Shown: positions 9,229-17,366, counted from the first letter of the stretch. The stretch is 64,000 nt of DNA from Bacillus sp. OV322 (GCF_900112495.1 NZ_FOMA01000006.1:248001-312000); one strand, 5' to 3'. The notes: generated from the letters alone by a model not told the origin. A program made the numbers and translations.

Positions 9229-9394
9229 CCCCTCAAAGTCCATTTTAATGATGTGGGAATCAAAGGATTGATGAACAGGTTCACGTCAGGGCTGGAAAAA
9301 ATTTATTGATTCGCGGCGCATTATTCATGAGTATTCCTCTCTGCCAGTTAGTGCCGAAACAATTCAGGAAATGTTTGATAGTTTAAAGCTATAG
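9229..9394 (+). pseudogene. Decayed coding remnant after the nucleotidyltransferase
   Basis: Two short open stretches in different frames read like continuous protein: HFNDVGIKGLMNRFTSGLEK in the frame of 9229 up to a TGA, then KFIDSRRIIHEYSSLPVSAE on to a TAG at 9392-9394. A single-base shift in the A-rich run near 9297 would join them. No start codon with ribosome site is seen. I do not recognise the family. It could be the true C-terminus of the preceding gene or a separate lost gene. Confidence 0.4.
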
Positions 9395-9395
9395 G

Positions 9396-9427
9396 AGAGC
9401 GGTCCACTGGATGGACGGCTTTTTTGC
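9396..9427 (+). terminator. Intrinsic terminator
   Basis: AGC-G-GTCCA and TGGAC-G-GCT pair around CTGGA, followed by six T. It ends the xdhC-type transcription unit. Confidence 0.65.
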
Positions 9428-9534
9428 TGAGCACATCTATTGCTTCCTGAAAGCAAACGTAAGAAAATAGGTATAAGTTTCTTATAAATAACAAACTTAA
9501 AGGTAGATGCAGTATTGGAAGGAGAGGAAGAGTT

Positions 9535-10308
9535 ATTCAACTTTTATCTGGCAAACATATTGTTGTAACTGGAGGATCGAGCGGTCTAGGTTATTCCATG
9601 GCAGAATCGCTGCTTGAAGAAGGAGCATCTGTGGCCATCGGATCGCGTCCTGGAGAAAAACTAGACAAGGCCGTGCAGCAGCTTTCTGAGAAGGGGTATG
9701 ATGTGTACAAGCTGCCGATGGACGTGCGTTCGGAAGAATCAGTACAGGCAGCGGTCGATTGGGTCCGCGAGACATGGGGCGATCTGGATGTGCTTGTGAA
9801 TAATGCAGGAATCGGAATGCGGACTGTGAATGCTAAGTTTCTGACAGAGCCTCAGCCTTTTTATGAAGTGAGCCCTGACTCATTCCGTAATTTGGTTGAT
9901 ACAAATCTAACCGGTTATTTTCTTGCTGCCCGGGGGTTTGTTTCTTTAATGCTGAAAAAAGGAAAAGGAAAAATCATTAATATTTCAATGAACCATGAGA
10001 CGATGAAGCGGAAAGGCTTCGTGCCATATGGCCCCTCACGTGCAGCTACTGAGTCATTGTCGTACATAATGGCTGAAGACCTCAAGGAGCATGGAATTAC
10101 CGTAAACATGCTTTTGCCGGGAGGAGCTACATTAACGGGCATGATACCTGATGAAGCAAGAAAAGCCTTTGAAGGAAGCGGTAGCCTGCTGGAACCCGAG
10201 GTGATGAGGGATGGAATTGTTTTTCTCGCATCTGAAAAAAGTGATGGGATCACAGGAGAACGGATTATTGCTGCTGAATTTGATCAGTGGCTGAAGGAAA
10301 AGAGATAA
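9535..10308 (+). CDS. Short-chain dehydrogenase/reductase, apparent ATT start
   Basis: An SDR oxidoreductase. The cofactor motif TGGSSGLG is encoded at about 9568-9591, upstream of the first ATG (9598), so a start at 9598 would delete the Rossmann loop. Reading back in frame there is no ATG, GTG or TTG; ATT 9535 lies seven bases after GGAGAGG (9521-9527) and is the best start, giving 257 residues. NNAG is present. The catalytic Tyr motif reads YGPSR, with Arg where the family has Lys. The substrate is unknown. The gene stands alone. Confidence 0.8.
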   Translation: MQLLSGKHIVVTGGSSGLGYSMAESLLEEGASVAIGSRPGEKLDKAVQQLSEKGYDVYKLPMDVRSEESVQAAVDWVRETWGDLDVLVNNAGIGMRTVNAKFLTEPQPFYEVSPDSFRNLVDTNLTGYFLAARGFVSLMLKKGKGKIINISMNHETMKRKGFVPYGPSRAATESLSYIMAEDLKEHGITVNMLLPGGATLTGMIPDEARKAFEGSGSLLEPEVMRDGIVFLASEKSDGITGERIIAAEFDQWLKEKR

Positions 10309-10473
10309 AAGTAATGGGAACAAATATCATTATATTATTTCTCTTATCGAGCAAAGAGATCCAGTCTGGGAAAGTTAAAAACAGACGTAATTGATGCCTG
10401 CTATCTCTGCGGGCTGTACTAAATTTCGTTTATAGAGAATGTCTTTTGTTTTACCAGATAAAGGGGAATATTA

Positions 10474-10517
10474 AAAAAGCGATCATCTCCATGATGGAGG
10501 ATGATCGCTTTCTTTTT
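10474..10517. terminator. Bidirectional terminator
   Basis: AAAGCGATCATC and GATGATCGCTTT form a perfect 12-bp stem with an inner TCC/GGA extension. Runs of A upstream and T downstream allow function on both strands, ending the small minus-strand gene and possibly the SDR transcript. Confidence 0.8.
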
Positions 10518-10725
10518 AGAGCTTTTCCATGTCTTCAATAATTTCGTCAATGGTCAGGGAAACATCGTTTGTGCGCCGGGCAATTGAAATACTGAACTCC
10601 AAAAGTTCTTTATATTTTTCTATTGAAATGGATTGATTGGTTTTTTCGAATTCATTCAGCTGAAGGCCAATATTTTGAAGGTGGATTAAAACTTCTTCCA
10701 TTGAACCGCTATCGAAATCAATCAT
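10516..10725 (-). CDS. Small acidic protein of unknown function
   Basis: 69 residues, predicted helical, strongly acidic (SLTIDEIIEDMEKL at the end), no membrane segment, no known motif. On the minus strand GGGGG lies seven bases before Met 10725; the Met one codon earlier is only four bases from it. The terminator overlaps its stop. I cannot assign a function. A 94-residue small protein at 55491-55775 is similar in style (helical, short, alone before a terminator) but not obviously homologous. Confidence 0.55.
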   Translation of the reverse strand: MIDFDSGSMEEVLIHLQNIGLQLNEFEKTNQSISIEKYKELLEFSISIARRTNDVSLTIDEIIEDMEKL

Positions 10726-10888
10726 CATGATTCCCCCAATTCTTGTATGTCTATTACATATTTTATCGGATAAATCCTAAAATATGTAATATGGAAATGA
10801 TTTCTTTGGGCTGTGTTTTTTTCCAGGGAATGTTTGCGGCAGTCTATGCATAGAGAATATCACATATTAAATTCAAAAGAAACCATTC

Positions 10889-11851
10889 TTAGCTTGCTAT
10901 TTTTTTTGCATGTTCCCCGCTTTTTCCGTCTTTCATCCTGCTGAATATGTAGGCAAGGACTGAGCCGGAGATGTTGTGCCAAACACTGAAAATGGCACTT
11001 GGAACAGCGGCGAGCGGCGAGAAATTTGCAGAAGCGATTGCGACTCCCAAGCCGGAGTTCTGCATTCCGACCTCCATGGCGACTGCCTTTTGTTTCGCCA
11101 AATCCATGCCGCATAAACGCGAGAAAAAGAAGCCGAGAACAAATCCCAGAGTATTGTGAAGCACGACAACAGCAAAAATCAGCCAGCCAGTTTTGGCAAT
11201 CTGCTCCTGGCTCCCTGCCACAACAGCAGAGACGATAAGAACGATGCTGATTACAGAAACGAGCGGCATGGCCTTTTGGCCGCCTTTTGCTCCTTTGGCA
11301 AAAAACTTTTTAATAATAAACCCGAGTACCAATGGAATAATAACAACTTGTACAATAGATAAAAATAAAGAACCAACGCTTATGTCAACCCACTTGCTTG
11401 CAAAAAGCAAAATAAGAAGAGGGGTTATAATGGGTGCAAGCAGAGTTGAAACTGAAGCAATGGATACAGCAAGAGCGACATTTCCTTTTGCAAGGAAAAC
11501 CATAACATTGGAAGAAGTGCCGCTAGGACAGCATCCAACCAAAATTACACCGACAGCGACCTCTGATGGAAGATTTAAACCTGCCGAAAGACCAAAAGCC
11601 AGTAATGGCATGATGATAAAATGGCCGGCTACACCAAGCGCTACTTCCTTCGGCCTTCTGAAAACTTCCTTAAAATCTTCCGCCGAAAGCGAAAGACCCA
11701 TACCGAACATAACAAGGCCGAGCAAAGGAACTACATAGGCACCAATGCCTTTGAAATTCCCTGGATATAAATAAGCTAATATCGCTGCCAATAAGACCCA
11801 TAAGGTGAATGTTTTACCTGCAAAGTTCCCTATTTTTTCAATTGTCTGCAT
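10889..11851 (-). CDS. yocS: BASS-family sodium-dependent transporter YocS
   Basis: 320 residues with nine or ten hydrophobic segments. GLVMFGMGLSLSAEDF, VGVILVGCCPSGTSSNVMVFLAKGN and VGMQNSGLGVAIA are hallmarks of the bile acid:sodium symporter family. Length and sequence style match B. subtilis YocS. Members import organic anions with sodium; the substrate here is not known. GGGAGGC lies six bases before ATG 11851. It is monocistronic and divergent from the yhgD operator region. No riboswitch was recognised upstream. Confidence 0.88.
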   Translation of the reverse strand: MQTIEKIGNFAGKTFTLWVLLAAILAYLYPGNFKGIGAYVVPLLGLVMFGMGLSLSAEDFKEVFRRPKEVALGVAGHFIIMPLLAFGLSAGLNLPSEVAVGVILVGCCPSGTSSNVMVFLAKGNVALAVSIASVSTLLAPIITPLLILLFASKWVDISVGSLFLSIVQVVIIPLVLGFIIKKFFAKGAKGGQKAMPLVSVISIVLIVSAVVAGSQEQIAKTGWLIFAVVVLHNTLGFVLGFFFSRLCGMDLAKQKAVAMEVGMQNSGLGVAIASANFSPLAAVPSAIFSVWHNISGSVLAYIFSRMKDGKSGEHAKKIAS

Positions 11852-11969
11852 GTTGTGCCTCCCAAATATGTGAAATAAAAATAATTGTACTACATTATCA
11901 GAATTTTACAAATATATTTTTATTCCTGCTGAAATTTTGAAATATAATCGGGGAAATGGGTATATTACA

Positions 11970-12035
11970 TTGTTAACTTTATATGAATGTGATACTATGA
12001 GGTCAGACAAAATGACCATAATCATCATTTGGTCA
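11970..12035 (+). promoter_or_regulatory. yhgD promoter with overlapping operator half-sites
   Basis: TTGTTA (11970-11975), a 17-base spacer and TACTAT (11993-11998) form a sigma-A type promoter. Just downstream lie GGTCA (12001-12005), TGACCA (12013-12018) and TGGTCA (12030-12035). The last two form TGACCA-N11-TGGTCA, and the first two GGTCA-N7-TGACC. Position over and after the expected transcription start suits autorepression by the TetR protein encoded next. Binding is inferred. Confidence 0.6.
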
Positions 12036-12052
12036 AAAAGGAGGCAGAACAT

Positions 12053-12625
12053 TTGGCCGTGAATCGAAAAAGGCAGATTACGGATGCTGCCGCAAAATCG
12101 TTTTCTATGTTCGGCTATAAAGCTACAACAATGGATCAGGTAGCAAAGCTTGCGAATGTAGGGAAAGGGACGATTTATACCTTTTTTAAAAATAAAGAAG
12201 AGCTGTTTGACGATATTGTTCACAGCATGGTGAAAGAAATGATCCAGGAAGCGGAAAGCGCCATTATCCCTGATGCCCCTTTTTCTGAAAATGTACACCG
12301 GCTGCTGAGGAGGCTGCTTGATTTCCGTACCGAGCATGTTTTAATGATTAAGCTTCTGCAGGAAGAAAAAAAAATAGGTACACCAACGGTTCACGGAATG
12401 CTGAATCATATTGAAGACGAAATCATCGGCTATTTGAAAACAAAAATTGAGACGGCAATTGCGAAGGGGCATATCGTGCAGTGCGACCCTGAAATTGCTT
12501 CGTTTATCTTACTGAAAACTTATGTATCTCTTGTTTCCGACTGGGAAAGAAATCATCCGCAGCTTTCTTCAGAGCAAATTACGGAATTGATGGAGTTCTA
12601 CCTAATGAAAGGATTATCAAAATAG
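12053..12625 (+). CDS. yhgD: TetR-family repressor YhgD
   Basis: 190 residues. The N-terminal HTH is ITDAAAKSFSMFGYKATTMDQVAKLANVGKGTIYTFFKNKEELF, a classic TetR DNA-binding domain; the rest is helical and would bind ligand. I choose TTG 12053, eight bases after AAGGAGG (12038-12044), rather than the longer frame from TTG 12029, which includes that ribosome site. Length and the yhgE-type gene downstream match yhgD-yhgE of B. subtilis. It probably represses itself and yhgE through the half-sites upstream. Confidence 0.87.
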   Translation: MAVNRKRQITDAAAKSFSMFGYKATTMDQVAKLANVGKGTIYTFFKNKEELFDDIVHSMVKEMIQEAESAIIPDAPFSENVHRLLRRLLDFRTEHVLMIKLLQEEKKIGTPTVHGMLNHIEDEIIGYLKTKIETAIAKGHIVQCDPEIASFILLKTYVSLVSDWERNHPQLSSEQITELMEFYLMKGLSK

Positions 12626-12639
12626 ATGATCCTTTCATT
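12604..12639 (+). other. Inverted repeat across the yhgD stop
   Basis: AATGAAAGGAT (12604-12614) and ATCCTTTCATT (12629-12639) pair perfectly over 11 bp with a 14-base loop containing the stop codon. The following CTTGTTTAAAA is only weakly T-rich, so it could be a leaky terminator or mRNA stabiliser between yhgD and yhgE. Confidence 0.5.
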
Positions 12640-12733
12640 CTTGTTTAAAAATGACTGATTGAAGAATTCAGTCATATAGTGTTAATCTCGATTAATATGT
12701 ACATGGAGCAACAGGTGCTTTAAGGAGGAAATT

Positions 12734-15127
12734 ATGAATATATTTAAATCGGTTAAAGGAGAATATAGGAACATCTATAAAACCCCGAAACTGCTCATTG
12801 CTGTTATCGCTATTTTATTTATCCCATTTTTATATGGAGGAACTTTCTTATGGGCCTTTTGGAATCCTTATGGAAATGTCGATAAGCTTCCTGTGGCTAT
12901 TGTTAACCTTGATAAGGGAGCGGACTATAATAACAAAAAATTAACAGTGGGTAAGGATCTGGCAGAAAAGTTAAAAGAAAAGAAAACTTTTGATTTTCAT
13001 TTTATCACTGAAAAAGAAGCCAATCGCGGCTTACAGAACCAAAAGTACTATATGAAGATTGAAATTCCTGAGGATTTCTCTAAAAATGCAACAACCCTGC
13101 AGGATGATCAGCCAAAAAGCCTGAATTTAATATATACACCAAATGAAGGTGAAAACTACCTATCTACAAAAATAGGCGATTCTGCCATTGAAAAAATTAA
13201 AAATGAAGTATCCGCAGCTGTTACGAAAACATATGCAGAAAGTATGTTTGATAATCTTAAGGATGTTGCAGGCGGTTTGGATAAAGCAAGCAAGGGTGCA
13301 GGAAAACTGAATAACGGCCTTTCAGATGCCAAAAAAGGGGCCGGTAATCTGCATGAGGGTATAGGGACAGCAAAAACCGGTGCTGATCAATTAAACAGCG
13401 GCGCGGGTTCCGTTCATTCCGGTGCTGCAGAAATCCGGAAAAATCTTGAAACATTAGCTCAAAAATCAGTCACCTTTTCAAATGGAATTCAATCAGCAGC
13501 GGAAGGATCCAATCAGCTGACTAAGGGTTTGGAGCAATTCAGCACAGGTATCGGCAAAATGAAGGAAGGCCAATCCCGCCTTCTTGAAGGTGCACAAAAA
13601 TCAGAGGCAGGTACAAAAGCATTATCTAATGGCCTCGATCAATCTTTGATTGGCATTGGAGCCATTCAGGAAAAGCTGCCTCAATTCACTCAAGGTGCAA
13701 GTTCACTTGCAGATGGAGCCAATACGTTAGCTTCGTCGCTGAATCAACTTCAGTACGGTGCCTCCCAGACTAAACAAGGGTCAGCTGCTGTAAACGATAA
13801 CTTGGAGAAAGTTATCAGCAATGTTGACACAATGAAAAACGCAGCGGCAGATCCAGCCCAAAAAGCTTCATTGGAGAAGCTTGAGCAAACTTTAAATGCT
13901 ATACTTCAAGGAAGCCAGGGTGTGGAAACCGGCATCGGCAAGATTTCTGATGGAGCCGGCACAATCGCTGAGAAAGGAAAGGCCTTTAATACAGGTGCAG
14001 CCAGCCTTCAAGAAGGACAGAAAGCACTGAGCAGCGGGTTTGATCAGCTTGCAGGCGGGCAGGAAAAACTTTCCGAAGGAGCTAAAAATCTTGAGTCAGG
14101 CCAGGGTCAGCTTGTTGCAGGTTTAACGGAGTTTGGAAATAAAATTGGAACTGCCCAATCAAGTGCCGATAAGCTATTAACTGGCAGCTCCAATCTTTCA
14201 GCAGGCCTTAATCAGCTTGCAGGGGGCTCCGTTCAATTGAAAGATGGAACATCCAAGCTATCAGAAGGATCTAAGCAGCTTGAAGCCGGCACTTCAAAGC
14301 TGTCGAGCGGTTCATCCAGCCTGGTAAATGGCATAGATAAATTATCGAATGGTTCAAGCGACCTGGAGAAGGGCGTCGGGAAGCTTGAAAATGGATCTAA
14401 GGATCTTAAAAATCAGCTTAAAAATGGTGCCGATGATGCTGGAAGCGTCAAGGCAAATAATAAAGTATATGATATGTTTGCACAGCCTGTCAAAGTGGAT
14501 GAACAAAAAGTGAATCCTGTCAAAAACTACGGAACAGGTTTTACTCCATACTTCTTATCATTGAGCTTGTTCGTCGGTGCACTGATGTTTTCGGTCATTT
14601 TCCCGATGAGAAAGCCGGCAGTCAGCCCAAATAGCGGAGCAAGCTGGTTCTTCGGAAAAGTCGGAGTGATTTTTACTGTCGGCATATTACAGGCTCTTCT
14701 TGTAGATGCAGCTTTAATCTTGATGCTTGGGTTAGAAGTGAAAAGTCTCGGATATTTTATCATGTTAAGCGTGTTTGCAAGCTGGACATTTTTGTCCATG
14801 GTATTCTTCCTTGTGGCAGCCTTTGATAATCCAGGGCGTTTTATTGCCATTCTTATACTCATTCTTCAGCTGACAAGCTCAGCAGGCACTTATCCGATAG
14901 AATTAGTGCCGGGCATACTGCAGCATGCTAATGCATTTTTGCCAATGACGTATAGTATTGCAGGCTTTAGAGCCATTGTGGCTTCAGGCGATTATGCCTT
15001 TATGTGGCATAACATCGGCAGTCTGTCCATTTTCCTTGTGGTTGCATTAGCGGCAGCTTTTGCTTATTTTCAGCTTTCTTTTAGAAAAAGCGGAAAAATT
15101 CATACCGGCCGTGAAGCTGCAGAATAA
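12734..15127 (+). CDS. yhgE: YhgE/Pip-family membrane protein
   Basis: 797 residues. One transmembrane segment lies near residues 20-42, then an extracytoplasmic region of about 550 residues built from irregular 11-residue-like repeats rich in Gly, Ser, Leu and Gln (GAGKLNNGLSDAKKGAG, LSSGSSSLVNGIDKLSNGSS), predicted coiled coil, and a C-terminal ABC-2-like block of about five membrane helices from residue 590. This matches YhgE/Pip proteins, related to phage-infection protein and to ESX/YukE-type secretion accessory EsaA. AAGGAGGAAATT precedes ATG. It follows the TetR gene, its probable regulator. Function is unproven; envelope export or lytic-factor handling is suggested by family. Confidence 0.9.
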   Translation: MNIFKSVKGEYRNIYKTPKLLIAVIAILFIPFLYGGTFLWAFWNPYGNVDKLPVAIVNLDKGADYNNKKLTVGKDLAEKLKEKKTFDFHFITEKEANRGLQNQKYYMKIEIPEDFSKNATTLQDDQPKSLNLIYTPNEGENYLSTKIGDSAIEKIKNEVSAAVTKTYAESMFDNLKDVAGGLDKASKGAGKLNNGLSDAKKGAGNLHEGIGTAKTGADQLNSGAGSVHSGAAEIRKNLETLAQKSVTFSNGIQSAAEGSNQLTKGLEQFSTGIGKMKEGQSRLLEGAQKSEAGTKALSNGLDQSLIGIGAIQEKLPQFTQGASSLADGANTLASSLNQLQYGASQTKQGSAAVNDNLEKVISNVDTMKNAAADPAQKASLEKLEQTLNAILQGSQGVETGIGKISDGAGTIAEKGKAFNTGAASLQEGQKALSSGFDQLAGGQEKLSEGAKNLESGQGQLVAGLTEFGNKIGTAQSSADKLLTGSSNLSAGLNQLAGGSVQLKDGTSKLSEGSKQLEAGTSKLSSGSSSLVNGIDKLSNGSSDLEKGVGKLENGSKDLKNQLKNGADDAGSVKANNKVYDMFAQPVKVDEQKVNPVKNYGTGFTPYFLSLSLFVGALMFSVIFPMRKPAVSPNSGASWFFGKVGVIFTVGILQALLVDAALILMLGLEVKSLGYFIMLSVFASWTFLSMVFFLVAAFDNPGRFIAILILILQLTSSAGTYPIELVPGILQHANAFLPMTYSIAGFRAIVASGDYAFMWHNIGSLSIFLVVALAAAFAYFQLSFRKSGKIHTGREAAE

Positions 15128-15134
15128 TTGAATA

Positions 15135-15169
15135 AAAACAGTGTCCCAGAATGAGGGCACTGTTTTTTT
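15135..15169 (+). terminator. Intrinsic terminator of yhgDE
   Basis: AACAGTG and CACTGTT arms, extended by CC/GG pairs, are followed by seven T. Confidence 0.75.
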
Positions 15170-15578
15170 ATGCTTTAAAAAGACATTTTTAAATGCATAA
15201 TGGTCATTATTTGGCTCAAGTAAAGAGGAAACAGAAGGCGGGATTAGAAAAAAATCTTTTACCCAAAACAGCACCATAGAAACACAAATATGCAAAAAAA
15301 AAATAGGGAGATATCGACAGCGATTTGCCAATCTGGACATCTTTGTCCTTGGAGAATGAATAGAAAATGAGGTTTCCTAAAGAATTACGCAGGGATTGTA
15401 ATTCATCGTCGATATTTGTTTATATTATTGCGGTACTATCTCAGTTACTATAAAGAAAGATAAACATTGCATACCTTTTACTTTGGTTGCATCAGGAAAT
15501 AAAGCTGCCAGGATATTTGTTACAATCGTTTGATATTATTTTATGCTTGCAGCCCGATTAAAAGAGGCGGAGGGATAG
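15170..15578. other. Gene-free upstream region of the sigH-like gene
   Basis: About 400 AT-rich bases. A weak promoter-like pair TTGTAA (15396-15401), 17 bases, TTTATA (15419-15424) is the best candidate for the sigma-factor gene. TGGTCATTATTTGGC near 15200 resembles the yhgD half-sites but lacks symmetry. No ORF with a ribosome site was found. Confidence 0.35.
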
Positions 15579-16232
15579 ATGTTGAAAATATTCTGTATAG
15601 AAAAACCAGTTGAAAATAGCTTGAAGATAGAGGATGAAGTTTTAGTTGGAAGAGCTCATAGCGGTGATGGAGAGTCCACGGAAATGCTTATCCAAAGATA
15701 CAGGAATTTTGTACGAGCGAAAGCCAGCCGCTACTTTCTGATTGGGGGAGATAAAGAGGATATCTTTCAGGAAGGCATGATTGGGCTTTATAAAGCCATT
15801 CGAGATTTTAAGGAAGAAAAGCTTACCTCCTTCAGGGCCTTTGCCGAACTTTGCATAACAAGACAAATCATAACCGCCATCAAAACAGCCACACGTCAAA
15901 AGCATACACCTCTTAACTCTTACATTTCCCTGGACAAGCCTATTTATGAAGATGAACTGGATCACACATTAATGGATGTAATATCCGGATCCAAAATCAG
16001 TGATCCTGCTGAGCTGATTGTTAATCGTGAAAAAGCAGATGATATTCAGCTTAAGATGGGCGAGCTTCTGAGTGATCTTGAAAGAAAGGCGCTGTCACTG
16101 TATATGGACGGCCAAACCTATCAGGAAATTTCAGTGGAGCTGAATAAACATGTTAAATCTATAGATAATGCACTTCAGCGGGTTAAGAAGAAACTAGAAA
16201 GATATTTACTGATGAGTGAGGCTATTGTTTAG
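15579..16232 (+). CDS. RNA polymerase sigma-H homologue, free-standing copy
   Basis: 217 residues, clearly sigma-H-like: YRNFVRAKASRYFLIGGDKEDIFQEGMIGLYKAIRDF (region 2), TSFRAFAELCITRQIITAIKTATRQKH (regions 2.4-3), NSYISLDKPIYEDE, MGELLSDLERKALSLYMDGQ and YQEISVELNKHVKSIDNALQRVKKKL (region 4). The N-terminal 20 residues differ from B. subtilis SigH. SigH normally lies between yacP and rpmG-secE-nusG; here it stands alone, so it is probably a paralogue. GGCGGAGGG precedes ATG. Its stop codon lies in the end of a repeat element, so the C-terminus may have been altered. Confidence 0.85.
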   Translation: MLKIFCIEKPVENSLKIEDEVLVGRAHSGDGESTEMLIQRYRNFVRAKASRYFLIGGDKEDIFQEGMIGLYKAIRDFKEEKLTSFRAFAELCITRQIITAIKTATRQKHTPLNSYISLDKPIYEDELDHTLMDVISGSKISDPAELIVNREKADDIQLKMGELLSDLERKALSLYMDGQTYQEISVELNKHVKSIDNALQRVKKKLERYLLMSEAIV

Positions 16233-16629
16233 GCAGTTTTCGTAAGCCTTGCTGACTAGGGAACGAGGGGTTGATCTCAGCCTAGGATGCCCGCTTTCCG
16301 TAAGGCGGGCGGTGAGCTTCCACAGCTACGCTTGCGGTGTCTCACCTTCCCTCTAATCGAAGCCACTGAAAAAGTCAGGAATTTTAAAAGTGAAAAATGA
16401 TGTACAAAAAACGACGCTCTAGAATCGCTTCTAAGCGACGATAAGAGGGTCAGGAATCATTTTTGACCCCCTATAAACTCATCTTTTTTCCAAAACATAT
16501 AGTTTTTAAGTGGCCTGCTCTAATCTAAGCAGGAGTCTCGCGCCGTACACTCCAATCAACCCGTTTTAACAACGGGACCGCTTAACAGAACATATTAAAA
16601 AACAGCATTCTTTATGAAAAAGGCCTTTT
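16230..16629 (-). repeat. Dispersed MITE-like repeat interrupted by a second element
   Basis: Outer parts match the family: TTTAGGCAGTTTTCGTAAGCC at the left, CTCCAATCAACCCG and TTTATGAAAAAGGCCTTTT at the right. It is split at 16358/16518 by a 159-bp insertion. The left end supplies the TAG stop of the sigH-like gene (16230-16232). Confidence 0.8.
16359..16517. mobile_element. Second MITE-like insertion nested in the repeat
   Basis: The 159 bases between two copies of CTCTAATC (16351-16358 and 16518-16525) are absent from all other repeat copies. The ends are imperfect inverted repeats: GAAGCCACTGAAAAA on the left and, as reverse complement, CAGGCCACTTAAAAA on the right (12 of 15 identical). 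Inside, GAAAAATGAT pairs with ATCATTTTT. It has no ORF. An insertion with an 8-bp target duplication, perhaps a remnant moved by an IS transposase elsewhere, explains it. Confidence 0.75.
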
Positions 16630-16725
16630 AATAAAAAAGATGCCCCATATTAATGAATTTCAGTGTAATATTGCTGACAGTGAATTACTGCATCTTTAAA
16701 TATCCAAGAGCCGTGATATAGGTGG

Positions 16726-16752
16726 GCAAATACACATGTATTTGCTTTTTTT
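16726..16752 (+). terminator. Terminator hairpin with no gene directly upstream
   Basis: GCAAATACA and TGTATTTGC pair perfectly around CA, followed by seven T. The nearest upstream gene is the sigH-like gene, 490 bases away across the repeat insertion. It may be that gene's original terminator, displaced by the insertion. Confidence 0.6.
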
Positions 16753-16934
16753 GTGTGGATATTGCAGGAAGTCCTTAAAACTGGCTAATCATGTAACCGG
16801 GAGATCATATACATTTTGAACAAAAAGGAAAATGTTAGAAATTATCTTGTAATTAGCAGGATGGGGTTTTACAATTAAATGAGGTATAGCGTCCGGTAAT
16901 TTATCATATTTCCGAAAGAGGGAGGGTGCAGGAA

Positions 16935-17165
16935 ATGAAAGAAACTCATGAAACACAGCCTGATGACAAACTTTATCATGGACGGGAAAATGAGATTTAT
17001 ACGCCGATAGAAGATTATCAGAAAATAACTGCTGGTGGGCCGTTTAAACGTGACAGCATGGATATCGGGTCCTTTCCAAAGGGTATCAGGATCATTGGTT
17101 ATTTTTTTGTGTTTTTTATTGTGGTGACTATGATATTTTCCATTATTCTTACCATTTTCCTCTAG
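16935..17165 (+). CDS. Small single-pass membrane protein
   Basis: 76 residues from ATG 16935, which lies eight bases after GGAGGG; a GTG at 16926 overlaps that site. The first 50 residues are polar (DDKLYHGRENEIYTPIEDYQ), then one C-terminal membrane helix, IIGYFFVFFIVVTMIFSIILT. No family recognised. The form, a soluble N-terminal tail and a terminal anchor, is common for small Bacillus envelope proteins. No terminator is seen before cspC, whose own promoter candidate begins at 17221. Confidence 0.6.
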   Translation: MKETHETQPDDKLYHGRENEIYTPIEDYQKITAGGPFKRDSMDIGSFPKGIRIIGYFFVFFIVVTMIFSIILTIFL

Positions 17166-17220
17166 TATGGTTACTGTTGCATCCCCGCAGATTTAGAAGC
17201 AGAAAAACTGGATGATCTAT

Positions 17221-17249
17221 TTGCTTTCTATTATCGTATCTGTTATTCT
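17221..17249 (+). promoter_or_regulatory. Candidate cspC promoter
   Basis: TTGCTT, a 17-base spacer and TATTCT. Transcription would start near 17256 and give a 5' leader of about 110 bases, the long leader typical of cold-shock genes. Confidence 0.5.
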
Positions 17250-17366
17250 ATAGAAGAATTATTTTTGTTCGGTACTTTAGATAGTAAAAGTTAACTTTAC
17301 GTCTCGATGTTCCAACAGAGCAAGGATAGTATTATATTGTGCCTGGTGCACGAGGAGGAAACACAA

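Noticed and set aside
11193-11738. 181-codon plus-strand ORF opposite yocS
   Set aside because: It lies wholly antisense to a clear transporter gene, has no ribosome site and no recognisable protein character.
16860-16890. Sigma-B-like promoter (GTTT and AGGTAT) before the small membrane protein
   Set aside because: The spacing is about two bases or more too short for the sigma-B consensus.
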